From Arenibacter amylolyticus (GTDB taxonomy: Bacteria > Bacteroidota > Bacteroidia > Flavobacteriales > Flavobacteriaceae), in NCBI RefSeq assembly GCF_002150785.1, contig NZ_MTAZ01000010.1, forward strand, positions 1 to 50,256: a DNA stretch of 50,256 bases. The letters run 5' to 3'. Each line of letters begins with the position of its first letter. Within the stretch, counting starts at the first letter, position 1. The notes under the pieces were generated by a model. It worked only from the letters and a program-made list of their open reading frames with translations. It made no database searches and was not told the DNA's origin. The position numbers and the translations under genes are program-made. This document shows, in pieces, positions 1-9,403 of the stretch.

Positions 1-43
1 GACTTTCACCACCTAGCGAATTACCATGCACGGCACACAACTA

Positions 44-77
44 AGAGACCTGTTGGATGATCATCCAACAGGTCTCT
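44..77. terminator. Perfect 34-bp palindrome downstream of gapN
   Basis: Two 17-base arms (44-60 and 61-77) are exact reverse complements with no spacer, 27 bases beyond the gapN stop codon. As RNA this forms a long hairpin with only the innermost bases unpaired, so it probably ends gapN transcription. The run after it on the minus strand is only weakly T-rich, so terminator function is less certain than the structure. The arms share the octamer AGACCTGT with the ilvC terminator at 3342-3384. Confidence 0.6.
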
Positions 78-103
78 CTTAACTTACCTAAAGTGGTATT
101 AGG

Positions 104-1690
104 CTATAAAATGTAATCGGTGCTTATAAAATTCGATAATTTAGCCTCCAATAGTTGTTCAACGGTAGCAGTGTTAAGCTCATTGTCTTTAAATGCTACA
201 AAGGTCCTTACCGAGAACGATCGCAAAGCATCGTAAACACTCAAGGTAGCTTGTGCAGAATCCTTTCTTCCCGTAAAGGGGTATACATCGGGTCCACGCT
301 GGCAAGAGCTATTAAGATTCACACGGCACACTAAGTTCACCAAGGTATCAATTAAGGGCGCAATGGCATAAATATCCTTCCCAAATAAACTTACTTGTTG
401 TCCGTAGTTAGACTCGGCCATATCGTCTAGTGGCTCCTCTATATCTTTAAAAGTAAGAACAGGGATCACAGGACCAAACTGCTCTTCCTGGTATACCCTC
501 ATGCTCTTATCTACAGGGAATAACACTGCCGGCCAAATGTAATTGTCCATGTGTTGCCCGCCTTTTTCATTAAGGACGCTAGCCCCCTTCTCCACAGCAT
601 CATCAATCAATTCCTGAATATAGGCTGGCTTCCCCGGTTCTGGCAGGGGAGTGAGTTTTACACCCTCTTCCCATGGATTTCCAAATTTAAGGGCATCTAC
701 TCTTTCGGCAAATCGCTTGTTAAATTCGCTGGCGATATCCTCGTGCACATAGATTACTTTTAGCGCGGTACAACGCTGCCCATTAAAAGAAAGGGTTCCT
801 GCAATACACTCATCAATGGTAAGGTCTAAATCAGCATCTGGAAGGATTATAGCCGGATTTTTGGCTTCCAACCCAAGTACTAATCGCAGTCTATTGCTCT
901 TTGGATGCTGATTTTGAAGTGCATTTGCAGATTTACTGTTTCCAATTAGGGCAAGGACTTCAACTTTTCCTGTTTGCATAATAGGTCCGGCTACAGCCCT
1001 CCCCCGTCCAAAGACAATATTGACCACACCTTTTGGGAAACTACTCTGAAAAGCCTCTAGAAGAGGTGTAATAAGCAATACCCCATGCTTTGCTGGCTTA
1101 AAAATAGTGGTGTTCCCCATTATAATTGCCGGGATCAGCAAGGCAAAGGTTTCATTTAATGGATAGTTATAAGGTCCTAAGCAGAGAACTACTCCTAGCG
1201 GCCCTCTTCTAATATGGGCGTACACCCCATCGTGCTTCTCAAATTTGGCGGCAGCACGGTCCATATTCTTTAAATCTTCCATGGTATCCTCAATGTATTC
1301 CACGGTACGATCGAACTCTTTTTGGGAATCTGCCAAAGACTTACCAATTTCCCACATCAATAGTTTTACAACTTCATCGCGTTTGGTCTTCATTTTTTCC
1401 ACAAAGGCCTCCATACATTCTAACCTTTCACGAACATGCATAGTTGGCCAAATTCCTTGGCCTTTGTTATAGGCTTTATAGGCAGCATCCAATGCTTCCA
1501 TAGCCTCTTTCTCCCCCATATCCGGGATAGATCCCAATAAGGTGGGCGCATAGGTTTCCGTAGCGGAAATGGTAGAGTACACCTCGGTAGTCTGACCATT
1601 CCATTTCTTTAATTCCCCATTAATCAAATACTCCTTTTGGTGAATTTCAGAGGTAATCTGGAATTCCTCAGGTATGATTGTTTTACTCAT
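104..1690 (-). CDS. gapN: NADP-dependent (non-phosphorylating) glyceraldehyde-3-phosphate dehydrogenase
   Basis: A 528-residue aldehyde dehydrogenase superfamily protein of the GapN type. The family oxidises glyceraldehyde 3-phosphate directly to 3-phosphoglycerate, making NADPH and bypassing the ATP-forming step of glycolysis. Visible motifs are the oxyanion Asn176 in a YNYPLN segment, the general base Glu275 in GLEAKNP, and the catalytic Cys307 in SFNGQRCTA. Length fits the longer eukaryote-like GapN group. The ATG at 1690 is followed by MSKTII. It is on the same strand as the ilv operon but separated from ilvA by a terminator and 389 bases, so it probably has its own promoter. Cytosolic. 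Assignment to GapN rather than another aldehyde dehydrogenase rests on overall similarity and is fairly secure. Confidence 0.85.
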   Translation of the reverse strand: MSKTIIPEEFQITSEIHQKEYLINGELKKWNGQTTEVYSTISATETYAPTLLGSIPDMGEKEAMEALDAAYKAYNKGQGIWPTMHVRERLECMEAFVEKMKTKRDEVVKLLMWEIGKSLADSQKEFDRTVEYIEDTMEDLKNMDRAAAKFEKHDGVYAHIRRGPLGVVLCLGPYNYPLNETFALLIPAIIMGNTTIFKPAKHGVLLITPLLEAFQSSFPKGVVNIVFGRGRAVAGPIMQTGKVEVLALIGNSKSANALQNQHPKSNRLRLVLGLEAKNPAIILPDADLDLTIDECIAGTLSFNGQRCTALKVIYVHEDIASEFNKRFAERVDALKFGNPWEEGVKLTPLPEPGKPAYIQELIDDAVEKGASVLNEKGGQHMDNYIWPAVLFPVDKSMRVYQEEQFGPVIPVLTFKDIEEPLDDMAESNYGQQVSLFGKDIYAIAPLIDTLVNLVCRVNLNSSCQRGPDVYPFTGRKDSAQATLSVYDALRSFSVRTFVAFKDNELNTATVEQLLEAKLSNFISTDYIL

Positions 1691-1805
1691 ACGTTTACTT
1701 TTAAATATTGTTATGGTAGCTTAAAAACTACTTTGATTGTACTAAATTAGTAAATGTGGTTTTCAAAAAATAATAAAAAATCCCGCTTGCTTGGCCAGAT
1801 AAGAC

Positions 1806-1819
1806 CGAAAACGGTTTCG
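1806..1819. promoter_or_regulatory. Possible operator dyad upstream of gapN
   Basis: CGAAA-ACGG-TTTCG has perfect 5-base arms around a 4-base centre, a size and shape seen in operators of LacI-type repressors. It lies about 115 bases upstream of gapN on the minus strand. No regulator gene is adjacent, and such a dyad can occur by chance, so this is a weak candidate. Confidence 0.25.
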
Positions 1820-2016
1820 CTTATTGAAAAATAATAAAAATGCGCCAAATTGTTACTATAATGAGACGCCGATTGGCCAAGAACCACCCTTGGTCCATAA
1901 AATTGAATTGTAGAATTTCACCAATGGCTGTTTTAAACCACCAAGGCAAATAAGACTTCTAATAAGAAAGGCAGTAAGGTGCTTAGCTTGCCGTCACTTT
2001 TTAGTAAGTCTACTAT

Positions 2017-2045
2017 AAAACCTGCCCCCTTATCCAGGAAGCAGG
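2017..2045 (-). terminator. Rho-independent terminator after ilvA
   Basis: Read on the minus strand this is a 10-bp stem (CCTGCTTCCT with AGGGGGCAGG, two G-U pairs) with a 5-base loop, followed by TTTTAT. It begins 35 bases after the ilvA stop codon and separates the ilv operon from gapN. Confidence 0.8.
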
Positions 2046-2079
2046 GGTATTGTATAAAAGAAATGCTTACTTATAAATC

Positions 2080-3333
2080 TTAGATCAGATATTCAAAAAG
2101 ATCTGGCTTATCGTTTATATATTCCCCGAAAAAGTTATTCTCTTTCATTCGCTTTATCAGGGGGGCCAAATCTTCTGGTCTGCTTAGTTCTATGCCCACT
2201 ACGGCCGGGGCGTTTTCACGACTCGATTTTTTTGAGTATTCAAAATGGGTAATGTCATCGGTTGGACCTAAAATTTCGGCAACAAACTGTTTTAACGCGC
2301 CTGGACGCTGAGGGAAACGTACTATAAAGTAGTGTTTCAACTTCCCATAAAGCAGGGCTCGTTCTTTAATTTCTGCGGTTCTGGTAATATCATTGTTACT
2401 ACCACTAACTATACAGACAACATTTTTACCTTTAATTTCTTCCTTATAGGTATCTAGAACCGCTAGGGTAAGTGCTCCCGCAGGTTCCACCACAATAGCA
2501 TCCCTATTGTAAAGGTCTAGAATGGTTTGGCATACCTTTCCTTCTGGAACGGTAACCATATCGTGCAGATACTCCTTACAGATAGCAAAGGTAAGGTCCC
2601 CTACCCGCTTTACTGCAGCCCCATCAATAAACTTATCTATTTTCCCCAATTCGGTATTTTCTCCACGCTCTATGGAGGTTTTCATGGAAGGCGCGCCTTC
2701 TGGCTCTACCCCAATAATCTTCGTCTGTGGAGAAAGGGCGTTAAAAACCGCACACAGCCCAGAGGCCAATCCACCACCACCTACGGCTACAAACAGATAA
2801 TCTATGGGTGCCTTAGATTGCTCCAAGATTTCCAATCCCACCGTTGCTTGTCCCTCTATGGTCTTAGGATCATCAAAAGGATGGATAAAGGTTTTGTTAT
2901 TTTGGGTGCAAAATTCCTTGGCTGCCTGGGAAGAATCGTCAAAAGTATCTCCTTCTAGGACTACGCTTACCCATTCGCCACCAAATAGCTTTGTTTGCTC
3001 CACTTTTTGCTTGGGCGTTACGGAGGGCATATAAATAGTTCCATTAATGCCCAAATGGTTACAGGCAAATGCTACCCCTTGTGCGTGGTTTCCCGCGCTA
3101 GCACACACCACCCCATTTACCAGTTGTTGGGGGTCCAAAGAAGAAATCTTATTGAATGCCCCTCTTATTTTATAACTTCGGACACGGTGTAGGTCTTCCC
3201 GTTTTAATAATATATTGGCACCAAGAGCACTAGAGTAACGAATACTCTGAATTAACGGAGTTATGTCCGCTACTTGACGAATCGTAATTGCCGCCTTTTG
3301 GACATCTTCAATTTTGGGTAAATACGAACTCAT
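2080..3333 (-). CDS. ilvA: Threonine ammonia-lyase (threonine dehydratase), biosynthetic
   Basis: A 417-residue PLP enzyme that deaminates threonine to 2-oxobutanoate, the committed step into isoleucine. The PLP lysine is Lys55 in RSYKIRGAFN, and the phosphate-binding glycine loop GGGG is at 185-188. The C-terminal 90 residues (from about 325) look like the single ACT-like regulatory domain of the short biosynthetic type (for example HYFIVRFPQRPGALKQFVAE), where isoleucine inhibits in relatives. It is the last gene of the ilv cluster, but a strong terminator ends only 8 bases before the ATG's A-rich leader, so it depends on read-through or a promoter inside that hairpin region. Cytosolic. Confidence 0.93.
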   Translation of the reverse strand: MSSYLPKIEDVQKAAITIRQVADITPLIQSIRYSSALGANILLKREDLHRVRSYKIRGAFNKISSLDPQQLVNGVVCASAGNHAQGVAFACNHLGINGTIYMPSVTPKQKVEQTKLFGGEWVSVVLEGDTFDDSSQAAKEFCTQNNKTFIHPFDDPKTIEGQATVGLEILEQSKAPIDYLFVAVGGGGLASGLCAVFNALSPQTKIIGVEPEGAPSMKTSIERGENTELGKIDKFIDGAAVKRVGDLTFAICKEYLHDMVTVPEGKVCQTILDLYNRDAIVVEPAGALTLAVLDTYKEEIKGKNVVCIVSGSNNDITRTAEIKERALLYGKLKHYFIVRFPQRPGALKQFVAEILGPTDDITHFEYSKKSSRENAPAVVGIELSRPEDLAPLIKRMKENNFFGEYINDKPDLFEYLI

Positions 3334-3341
3334 TTAATTTT

Positions 3342-3384
3342 AAAAAAAAGAAGACCTGTCCAGTTTAAAAACCCGACAGGTCTT
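3342..3384 (-). terminator. Terminator between ilvC and ilvA
   Basis: On the minus strand AAGACCTGTC and GACAGGTCTT pair perfectly over 10 bp with a 14-base loop, followed by C and eight Ts. It starts 19 bases after the ilvC stop codon. The T run ends 8 bases from the ilvA start codon, so the terminator occupies almost the whole ilvA untranslated leader. Confidence 0.85.
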
Positions 3385-3402
3385 ACCATTGTTTACTATA
3401 AG

Positions 3403-4878
3403 TTATACAATAGGTTTCATTGCGGTCATAGAAGCACGTAAACGCGCCCCTACAATCTCAACTGGGTGCTCACGTAGCGCCTTGTTCACAGCGATAAGCT
3501 TAGCATTGTCTACACCTAGATGTTTTTCATCTCCAAATTTCTTACCAATAACATCCGTGTCAATCTTCGTCATAAAGTCGGCCAACAACGGCTTACAAGC
3601 ATGATCGAATAAATAACAACCGTACTCTGCCGTATCGGATATTACTCTGTTCATTTCAAATAATTTCTTTCTGGCAATGGTGTTGGCGATCAAAGGAGTT
3701 TCATGCAAGGACTCGTAATAAGCAGATTCTGCAATTATTCCAGACTCTGTCATGGCTTCGAAGGCCAATTCTACACCGGCACGTACCATGGCTACCATTA
3801 ATACCCCATGGTCATAATACTCTTGCTCTGAAATTTCGTCGGATCCAGCTGGAGTTTTCTCAAAAGCTGTTTCTCCGGTAGCTGCTCTCCAAGTCAATAG
3901 ATCTTTATCATCATTGGCCCAGTCTTCCATCATTGTTTTGGAGAAATGTCCGCTCATAATATCGTCCATATGCTTGTGGAAAAGCGGACGCATAATGTCT
4001 TTTAGCTCTTCAGAAAGCTCAAAAGCCTTTATTTTGGCAGGATTGGACAAACGATCCATCATATGGGTAATTCCACCATACTTTAATCCTTCGGTAATGG
4101 TTTCCCATCCGTACTGTATCAATTTAGAAGCGTAGCCTGGCTCAACCCCTTTCTCCACCATCTTATCAAAACAAAGAATGGAACCGGTTTGCAACAATCC
4201 ACAAAGGATAGTCTGCTCTCCCATAAGGTCCGATTTTACTTCGGCAACGAAAGAAGACTCTAATACACCTGCCTTATGTCCGCCTGTAGCAACCGCATAG
4301 GCTTTAGCTTGTGCCAATCCCTTTCCTTCGGGATCATTATCTGGGTGTACAGCAATTAGAGTAGGTACTCCAAAGCCTCTTTTAAACTCTTCCCTAACCT
4401 CGGATCCAGGACATTTTGGGGCTACCATTATTACGGTAATATCCTTTCTAACTTCCATGCCCTCTTCCACAATATTAAATCCGTGAGAGTAGGATAAGGT
4501 AGCTCCTTTTTTCATTAGTGGCATAATCGCGGAAACTACTGCCGTATGCTGCTTGTCTGGTGTTAAATTAATGACTAGATCTGCCGTTGGGATCAATTCT
4601 TCGTAGGTCCCTACGTTAAAACCGTTCTCAGTAGCGTTAACATAAGACTGTCTTTTTTCTTTAATAGCCGCCTCCCTAAGCGTATAAGAAATATCCAATC
4701 CGGAATCGCGCATATTCAATCCTTGGTTTAACCCTTGGGCTCCACATCCTACGATTACAATTTTTTTACCTTTTAAGGCCGATACTCCATCAGAAAATTC
4801 TGTAGATTCCATAAACCTACATTGTCCCAATTGAATTAATTGCTCCCTTAATGATAGCGTATTAAAATAATTTGTCAT
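3403..4878 (-). CDS. ilvC: Ketol-acid reductoisomerase, class II (long form)
   Basis: Mg2+ and NAD(P)H dependent enzyme that isomerises and reduces acetolactate or acetohydroxybutyrate to the dihydroxy acids of the Val/Leu and Ile pathways. It has 491 residues, the length of the class II (E. coli-like) form with a duplicated helical knotted domain, rather than the roughly 330 residues of class I. The Rossmann glycine motif GCGAQG is at 44-49, preceded by the short N-terminal extension typical of class II. The ATG at 4878 lies 45 bases after ilvH. A strong terminator follows the gene. Cytosolic. Confidence 0.95.
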   Translation of the reverse strand: MTNYFNTLSLREQLIQLGQCRFMESTEFSDGVSALKGKKIVIVGCGAQGLNQGLNMRDSGLDISYTLREAAIKEKRQSYVNATENGFNVGTYEELIPTADLVINLTPDKQHTAVVSAIMPLMKKGATLSYSHGFNIVEEGMEVRKDITVIMVAPKCPGSEVREEFKRGFGVPTLIAVHPDNDPEGKGLAQAKAYAVATGGHKAGVLESSFVAEVKSDLMGEQTILCGLLQTGSILCFDKMVEKGVEPGYASKLIQYGWETITEGLKYGGITHMMDRLSNPAKIKAFELSEELKDIMRPLFHKHMDDIMSGHFSKTMMEDWANDDKDLLTWRAATGETAFEKTPAGSDEISEQEYYDHGVLMVAMVRAGVELAFEAMTESGIIAESAYYESLHETPLIANTIARKKLFEMNRVISDTAEYGCYLFDHACKPLLADFMTKIDTDVIGKKFGDEKHLGVDNAKLIAVNKALREHPVEIVGARLRASMTAMKPIV

Positions 4879-4923
4879 TTTCTTAACTCGATTTATTATC
4901 CTGACAGCTGCCAGGGTTCCTAT

Positions 4924-5448
4924 TTATTGATTAAACTCATTTATTAATGCCGAAATCTGCATCTCGGCTTTGGAAACTGCAATTCTTCCAGAGCGAACAA
5001 ATTGCATGATCCCATAAGGTTTTAATTGCTGGTACATTTCCTCTATTTCGTTCCTTCTACCGCTTTTTGCCAACACAAAAAAATCTCTAGATACGGTAAC
5101 GATCTGGGAATTGCTTTCCTTAATTATATTTTGGATCTGACGCTCATCGAATAATAAACTCGACTTCACCTTAAATAAAGCGGATTCCTGATAGATGATC
5201 TCTTCATCCGTATGATAAAAAGCTTTGATCACCTCGATCTGTTTCTCTACCTGTCCAACAATATTACGTACCCAATCTTCTGTGGTATATACCACTATAG
5301 TGAACTTGGATACATTTTCTATTTCTGATTTTGAAACATTTAAACTCTCTATGTTTATATGTCGCTTTAAGAATATACCAGATATTCTATTCAGTAATCC
5401 TACGCTATTTTCGGAGTATACTGAGATCGTTATCCACTTTTTTTCCAT
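4924..5448 (-). CDS. ilvH: Acetolactate synthase small (regulatory) subunit
   Basis: A 174-residue protein with an N-terminal ACT domain (WITISVYSENSVGLLNRISG, residues 5-24) and the C-terminal domain of the IlvH/IlvN family. It binds the catalytic IlvB subunit, activates it and confers feedback inhibition by valine in relatives. The gene lies between ilvB and ilvC, as expected, but is separated from ilvB by an unusually long 254-base gap containing inverted repeats. The ATG is at 5448; the AGGAG directly touching it is too close to act as a normal Shine-Dalgarno site. Also called ilvN in many genomes. Confidence 0.92.
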   Translation of the reverse strand: MEKKWITISVYSENSVGLLNRISGIFLKRHINIESLNVSKSEIENVSKFTIVVYTTEDWVRNIVGQVEKQIEVIKAFYHTDEEIIYQESALFKVKSSLLFDERQIQNIIKESNSQIVTVSRDFFVLAKSGRRNEIEEMYQQLKPYGIMQFVRSGRIAVSKAEMQISALINEFNQ

Positions 5449-5460
5449 CTCCTAAACTCT

Positions 5461-5494
5461 TGCCCCGTTGCTATCTATGGCAACATTCAGGGCA
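5461..5494 (-). promoter_or_regulatory. Stem-loop just upstream of the ilvH start
   Basis: Outer arms TGCCC/GGGCA and inner arms GTTGC/GCAAC form an interrupted stem that ends 12 bases before the ilvH ATG. No T tract follows on the minus strand, so it is not a terminator. It could affect ilvH translation or mRNA processing between ilvB and ilvH. Confidence 0.35.
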
Positions 5495-5598
5495 GTTTTA
5501 ATTATTATTTATTTTTTATCTCTTAACTACGGCACACCATCTTTTGGACAACCCTTAGGGCTTTACTAGTAAAATCTTATAAAACTTACCTCAGTAGC

Positions 5599-5664
5599 AT
5601 GGGGATACCCAGCTTTTATGATCCGATGTAGACGTCTATAGACTATAAGGTAAAAGTCCCCATG
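5599..5664 (-). repeat. Inverted repeat in the ilvB-ilvH gap
   Basis: The 8-base arms CATGGGGA (5599-5606) and TCCCCATG (5657-5664) are perfect complements separated by 50 bases. The interior contains another dyad (TAGACGTCTA at 5630-5639). Together they could fold into a branched RNA structure. I do not recognise an RNA family. Confidence 0.4.
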
Positions 5665-5702
5665 ATTGGTTAAAATGCCCAACTATTGGTGCGTACCTAT
5701 GC

Positions 5703-7442
5703 TTATTTTAATCTAATGTCCGAAACCGAAGCTCCTGACGGAATCATAGGGAAGACATTGTCTTCTTTCTCTACACGCACCTCCAGGAAATAAGCGTCTT
5801 TAGATGCCATCATTTCCGCTACCGTGGCCTTAAGGTCTTTTCGCTCACTTACTTGTTTTGCTTGAATCCCGTAGCCTTCGGCAATCTTAATGAAATCTGG
5901 ATTCACCATTACGGTAGAGGCATATCTGCTTTCGAAAAACAATTCTTGCCACTGACGTACCATACCAAGGTGTTCATTATTAAGCACCACAATTTTAACT
6001 GGGGTCTTGTTTTGAAAAATGGTCCCCAACTCCTGAATAGTCATTTGGTAACCACCATCACCGATAATAGCCACTACTTCGCGATCCATTGCGCCCATTT
6101 TGGCCCCTATGGCTGCTGGTAGTGCAAAGCCCATGGTTCCCAGACCTCCAGAAGTTACGTTACTTTTGGTCTGCTTAAATTTGGCATATCGGCAAGCGAT
6201 CATTTGATGCTGCCCTACATCCGAAACGATGATAGCCTTGTGATCTGAAGCAATATTAATCTCCTCCAAAACCTCGGCCATGGTCAGTTTTTCCTTAGTA
6301 GGATACACATCGTTTTTAATAACCTCTTCGAACTCTATTTTATACTTTTCTTTAAAGACGTTATGCCAAGCTTTATGTTCATTGTTATTTACAAGTGGCA
6401 GCAAGAGCTCCAAGGTTACCTTGGCGTCTCCCAATACGGCCACATCGGCCTTCACATTTTTGTTTATCTCTGCGGGATCAATGTCAAAATGGATAATTTT
6501 CGCTTGTTTGGCGTAGGTATCCAATCTACCCGTAACCCGGTCATCAAATCGCATCCCGATAGCGATTAACACATCGCACTCATTGGTTAGCAAGTTAGGT
6601 CCATAGTTACCATGCATCCCAACCATCCCCACGTTTAAGGGGTGTTCGGTATCCATTGCAGAAAGCCCCAAAACGGTCCAAGCTGCAGGGATTCCCGCTT
6701 TTTCTACCAAGGCTTTTAATTGCTCCTCTGCCTCTCCCAAAATTACTCCTTGTCCAAATACAATCAGGGGCTTTTTAGCCGCGTTGATCAATTCGGCAGC
6801 AATTTCGATCGATTTAAGATCTGGGGTTGGGTACGGGTTATAACTACGTACTCCCTTACATGGCTCATAACTAAAATCGAACTCCTCAAACTGAGCATTC
6901 TTAGTGATGTCTACCAATACCGGTCCTGGTCTCCCAGACCTAGCCAAATAGAAAGCCTTTGCCAATACTTTAGGAATATCGGCAGCCTCGGTAACCTGAC
7001 AGTTCCATTTAGTAACTGGGGTTGAAATACCAATAATATCCGTCTCTTGAAAAGCATCGGACCCCAATAATTCCCGGGGTACTTGTCCTGTTATACACAC
7101 CATAGGGGTAGAATCTATCTGAGCATCTGCCAACCCTGTTACCAAGTTGGTTGCTCCTGGTCCAGAAGTAGCTACGGCCACTCCTACCTTACCAGTGACT
7201 CTTGCGTACCCTTGCGCCGCATGGGTAGCACCTTGTTCATGACGTGTAAGAACATGGGTTAATTTATCCTGAAATTTATACAGTTCGTCATATAGCGGCA
7301 TAATTGCCCCACCAGGGTAACCATATATTAATTCTATCCCTTCAGCCAATAGGCAATGGATAATAGCTTCGGCACCACTAATCCTAAGGGTCTCCTTTTT
7401 TTCTGATTTTGCCTTCTCCTTTTTCAATGTTTCCATAATCAC
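5703..7442 (-). CDS. ilvB: Acetolactate synthase large (catalytic) subunit
   Basis: A 579-residue TPP-dependent enzyme condensing pyruvate with pyruvate or 2-oxobutanoate, the first common step of Val/Leu and Ile synthesis. The TPP-activating glutamate is Glu69 in RHEQGATH. The C-terminal TPP/Mg2+ motif begins at a GDGGYQM segment and continues through the LNNEHLGMVRQWQELFF region, which is characteristic of true acetolactate synthases rather than other TPP enzymes. The annotated start is MIMETL at 7442; the second Met, two codons on, is an equally possible start. It lies 70 bases after ilvD in the same operon. Confidence 0.94.
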   Translation of the reverse strand: MIMETLKKEKAKSEKKETLRISGAEAIIHCLLAEGIELIYGYPGGAIMPLYDELYKFQDKLTHVLTRHEQGATHAAQGYARVTGKVGVAVATSGPGATNLVTGLADAQIDSTPMVCITGQVPRELLGSDAFQETDIIGISTPVTKWNCQVTEAADIPKVLAKAFYLARSGRPGPVLVDITKNAQFEEFDFSYEPCKGVRSYNPYPTPDLKSIEIAAELINAAKKPLIVFGQGVILGEAEEQLKALVEKAGIPAAWTVLGLSAMDTEHPLNVGMVGMHGNYGPNLLTNECDVLIAIGMRFDDRVTGRLDTYAKQAKIIHFDIDPAEINKNVKADVAVLGDAKVTLELLLPLVNNNEHKAWHNVFKEKYKIEFEEVIKNDVYPTKEKLTMAEVLEEINIASDHKAIIVSDVGQHQMIACRYAKFKQTKSNVTSGGLGTMGFALPAAIGAKMGAMDREVVAIIGDGGYQMTIQELGTIFQNKTPVKIVVLNNEHLGMVRQWQELFFESRYASTVMVNPDFIKIAEGYGIQAKQVSERKDLKATVAEMMASKDAYFLEVRVEKEDNVFPMIPSGASVSDIRLK

Positions 7443-7512
7443 AAACCTAATCGGTTAACATATTGGTATTTCTACCTTTAAATTTCCTTGTACGGAAAAT
7501 AGTTGTTTACAG

Positions 7513-9195
7513 TTAAAATTCATCTGTAATACACCCTTTGGATGCAGACGATACTGTTTTTGCATATTTATAGAGGACACCACGTTTAAACTTTAGTTCT
7601 GGTGCTGTCCAGTTTGCTCTTCTTTTCTCTAATTCTTCTTCCGAAATCTCAATATTTATAGTGTTTTTCACGGCATCAATGGTAATGATATCCCCATCTT
7701 CCACTAAGGCAATATTACCTCCATCCTGAGCTTCCGGTGCTACGTGACCCACAACAAAACCGTGTGACCCACCAGAGAAACGACCATCTGTAATTAAAGC
7801 AACATCTTTCCCCAGGCCTGCTCCCATAATAGAGGAGGTTGGTTTAAGCATCTCCGGCATTCCGGGTCCACCTTTAGGTCCTTCATAACGAATGATAACC
7901 ACATCGCCTTTTTTAACCTCACCGTTTTTAATTCCCTCATTTACAGCATCTTCCCCGTCAAAAACATTGGCAGTCCCTTTAAAATAAAGTCCTTCTTTAC
8001 CAGTAATTTTAGCAACAGCCCCTTCGGTGGCCAAGTTTCCAAAGAGAATTCTAATATGTCCTGTCTCCTTAATGGGCTTGTCCAAGGTACTTATAACATC
8101 CTGACCTTCAATTAAGTTTGGTACGTCTTTTAAGTTTTCTGCCAAGGTTTTCCCAGTAACTGTTAAACAGTCGCCGTGAAGCATATCGTTTTCTAACAAG
8201 TATTTTAATACCCCAGGAATTCCACCCACCTTGTGTAATTCTTCCATAGAATATTTACCACTTGGCTTTAAATCTGCCAACAAAGGTGTATTATCACTAA
8301 TTCGTTTAAAGTCTTCTAAATCAAATTCGATATTGGCTGCTTTCGCAATGGCCAAGAAGTGAAGTACTGCATTGGTAGATCCCCCAAGGACAGTAACCAA
8401 TCTAAAGGCATTTTCCAAAGATTTTTTGGTTACGATATCGGAAGGTTTTATATCTCTTTCCAATAACAATCGCAATGCTTCCCCTGCCCTTACAGACTCT
8501 TGCTCTTTTAATTTATCCGAGCTTACAGCCGGATTGGAGGAGTTAAAAGGAAGCGACATCCCCAAGGCTTCAATCGCAGACGCCATGGTGTTAGCGGTGT
8601 ACATACCTCCGCAAGCACCTGCACCTGGACAAGCCTTATGGATAACCTCTTGGAATTCTGACTCATCTATGGTTCCTGCAACCTTTTGACCATACGCCTC
8701 GAATGCAGAAATAATATCTAATTTTTTCCCGTTATGGCATCCAGATGCAATGGTACCCCCATAGACCAAAATAGACGGCCTATTTAAACGTAGCATTGCC
8801 ATTAAGGCACCTGGCATATTTTTATCACAACCTACAACAGTAATTAATCCATCGTAACTCATCCCTTCTACCACGGTTTCCATGGAGTCTGCAATAATAT
8901 CCCTAGAGGGCAAGGAGAATCGCATCCCCGGAGTTCCGTTGGCAATACCATCACTAACTCCTATTGTATTAAAAATCAACCCGATCAATCCAGCATTTTC
9001 AGTCCCCTTCTTAATATGCGTAGCCAAATCATTTAAATGCATATTACAGGGATTGCCCTCATAACCAGTACTTCCTATACCAATTAATGGTTTTTTTAAA
9101 TCTTCGTCCGTTAAACCAATTGCGTGCAACATAGCTTGAGCTGCGGGCAAACTGGGATCCTGAGTTACTTTTTTACTAAATTTATTTAATTCCAT
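7513..9195 (-). CDS. ilvD: Dihydroxy-acid dehydratase
   Basis: A 560-residue Fe-S dehydratase of the IlvD/Edd family that converts dihydroxy acids to 2-keto acids in both the Val/Leu and Ile branches. The three cluster cysteines are visible: Cys50 in GNPCNMH, Cys123 in VGCDKNMPG, and Cys195 in [14 protein letters not shown]. The GRFSGG motif near the C-terminus is also present. It is the first structural gene of the ilv operon and stands behind an unusually long leader containing an attenuator (9196-9624). The start ATG at 9195 gives the expected N-terminus [10 protein letters not shown]. Confidence 0.95.
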   Translation of the reverse strand: MELNKFSKKVTQDPSLPAAQAMLHAIGLTDEDLKKPLIGIGSTGYEGNPCNMHLNDLATHIKKGTENAGLIGLIFNTIGVSDGIANGTPGMRFSLPSRDIIADSMETVVEGMSYDGLITVVGCDKNMPGALMAMLRLNRPSILVYGGTIASGCHNGKKLDIISAFEAYGQKVAGTIDESEFQEVIHKACPGAGACGGMYTANTMASAIEALGMSLPFNSSNPAVSSDKLKEQESVRAGEALRLLLERDIKPSDIVTKKSLENAFRLVTVLGGSTNAVLHFLAIAKAANIEFDLEDFKRISDNTPLLADLKPSGKYSMEELHKVGGIPGVLKYLLENDMLHGDCLTVTGKTLAENLKDVPNLIEGQDVISTLDKPIKETGHIRILFGNLATEGAVAKITGKEGLYFKGTANVFDGEDAVNEGIKNGEVKKGDVVIIRYEGPKGGPGMPEMLKPTSSIMGAGLGKDVALITDGRFSGGSHGFVVGHVAPEAQDGGNIALVEDGDIITIDAVKNTINIEISEEELEKRRANWTAPELKFKRGVLYKYAKTVSSASKGCITDEF

Positions 9196-9244
9196 TGAAC
9201 TATTTCTATCAATTTTTATACAGTACTTAATACAATACGACTTC

Positions 9245-9252
9245 CAAAGATA
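9245..9252 (-). promoter_or_regulatory. TAnnTTTG box between the attenuator and ilvD
   Basis: On the minus strand this reads TATCTTTG, a perfect match to the Bacteroidota -7 element, placing a start about 45 bases before the ilvD ATG. No TTG is found at the usual 19-21 base distance upstream, so it may be a weak secondary promoter or chance. If real it would let ilvD escape the upstream attenuator. Confidence 0.35.
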
Positions 9253-9271
9253 AATTAATAAAATCCCCTAA

Positions 9272-9290
9272 ATTCCCAACCAATGGGAAT
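9272..9290 (-). promoter_or_regulatory. Hairpin downstream of second leader ORF
   Basis: ATTCCCA and TGGGAAT pair perfectly over 7 bp with a 5-base loop. It lies 45 bases beyond the stop codon of the short ORF at 9335-9385. A moderately T-rich stretch follows after a 7-base gap, so it is at best a poor terminator. Confidence 0.35.
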
Positions 9291-9334
9291 GATTTAAATT
9301 CAGCAACACCAATAACCACTTAATAGACTAATAA

Positions 9335-9385
9335 TCAGCTACTTAACGTTACAATTCCTATCATATTCAGTAGGATTTTATTCAT
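9335..9385 (-). CDS. Possible second ilv leader peptide (Leu/Ile/Val-rich)
   Basis: A 16-codon ORF encoding MNKILLNMIGIVTLSS, with 7 branched-chain residues (3 Leu, 3 Ile, 1 Val), stop TGA. The ATG is preceded by GAAAAAAAG, an A-rich context typical of translated starts in this group. It lies between the attenuator hairpin and ilvD. AT-rich DNA favours Ile and Leu codons by chance, so its composition alone is modest evidence. It could be a second leader-peptide sensor covering leucine, or an unused ORF. Confidence 0.35.
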   Translation of the reverse strand: MNKILLNMIGIVTLSS

Positions 9386-9403
9386 CTTTTTTTCAATATT
9401 CCC

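Larger units (their letters stand above)
1691..2079. other. Intergenic region between ilvA and gapN
   Basis: This 389-base gap holds the ilvA terminator at its right-hand end and, at 1806-1819, a short dyad (CGAAA, four bases, TTTCG) lying about 115 bases upstream of the gapN start. I see no convincing ORF, tRNA or perfect TAnnTTTG promoter box here. The region just upstream of gapN (1691-1780) is very AT-rich and is where its promoter should lie. Confidence 0.5.

Noticed and set aside
4900-4915. Near-palindrome CCTGACAGCTGCCAGG between ilvH and ilvC as a terminator
   Set aside because: It has one mismatch, no loop and no T tract on the minus strand; probably chance or at most a weak structure.
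5449-5456. AGGAG next to the ilvH start as a Shine-Dalgarno site
   Set aside because: It directly touches the ATG, so spacing is too short, and this phylum rarely uses Shine-Dalgarno sequences.
5449-5702. Short Met-Leu-Leu-Arg ORF in the ilvB-ilvH gap as a leucine leader peptide
   Set aside because: Only four codons and no terminator follows; no support beyond chance.
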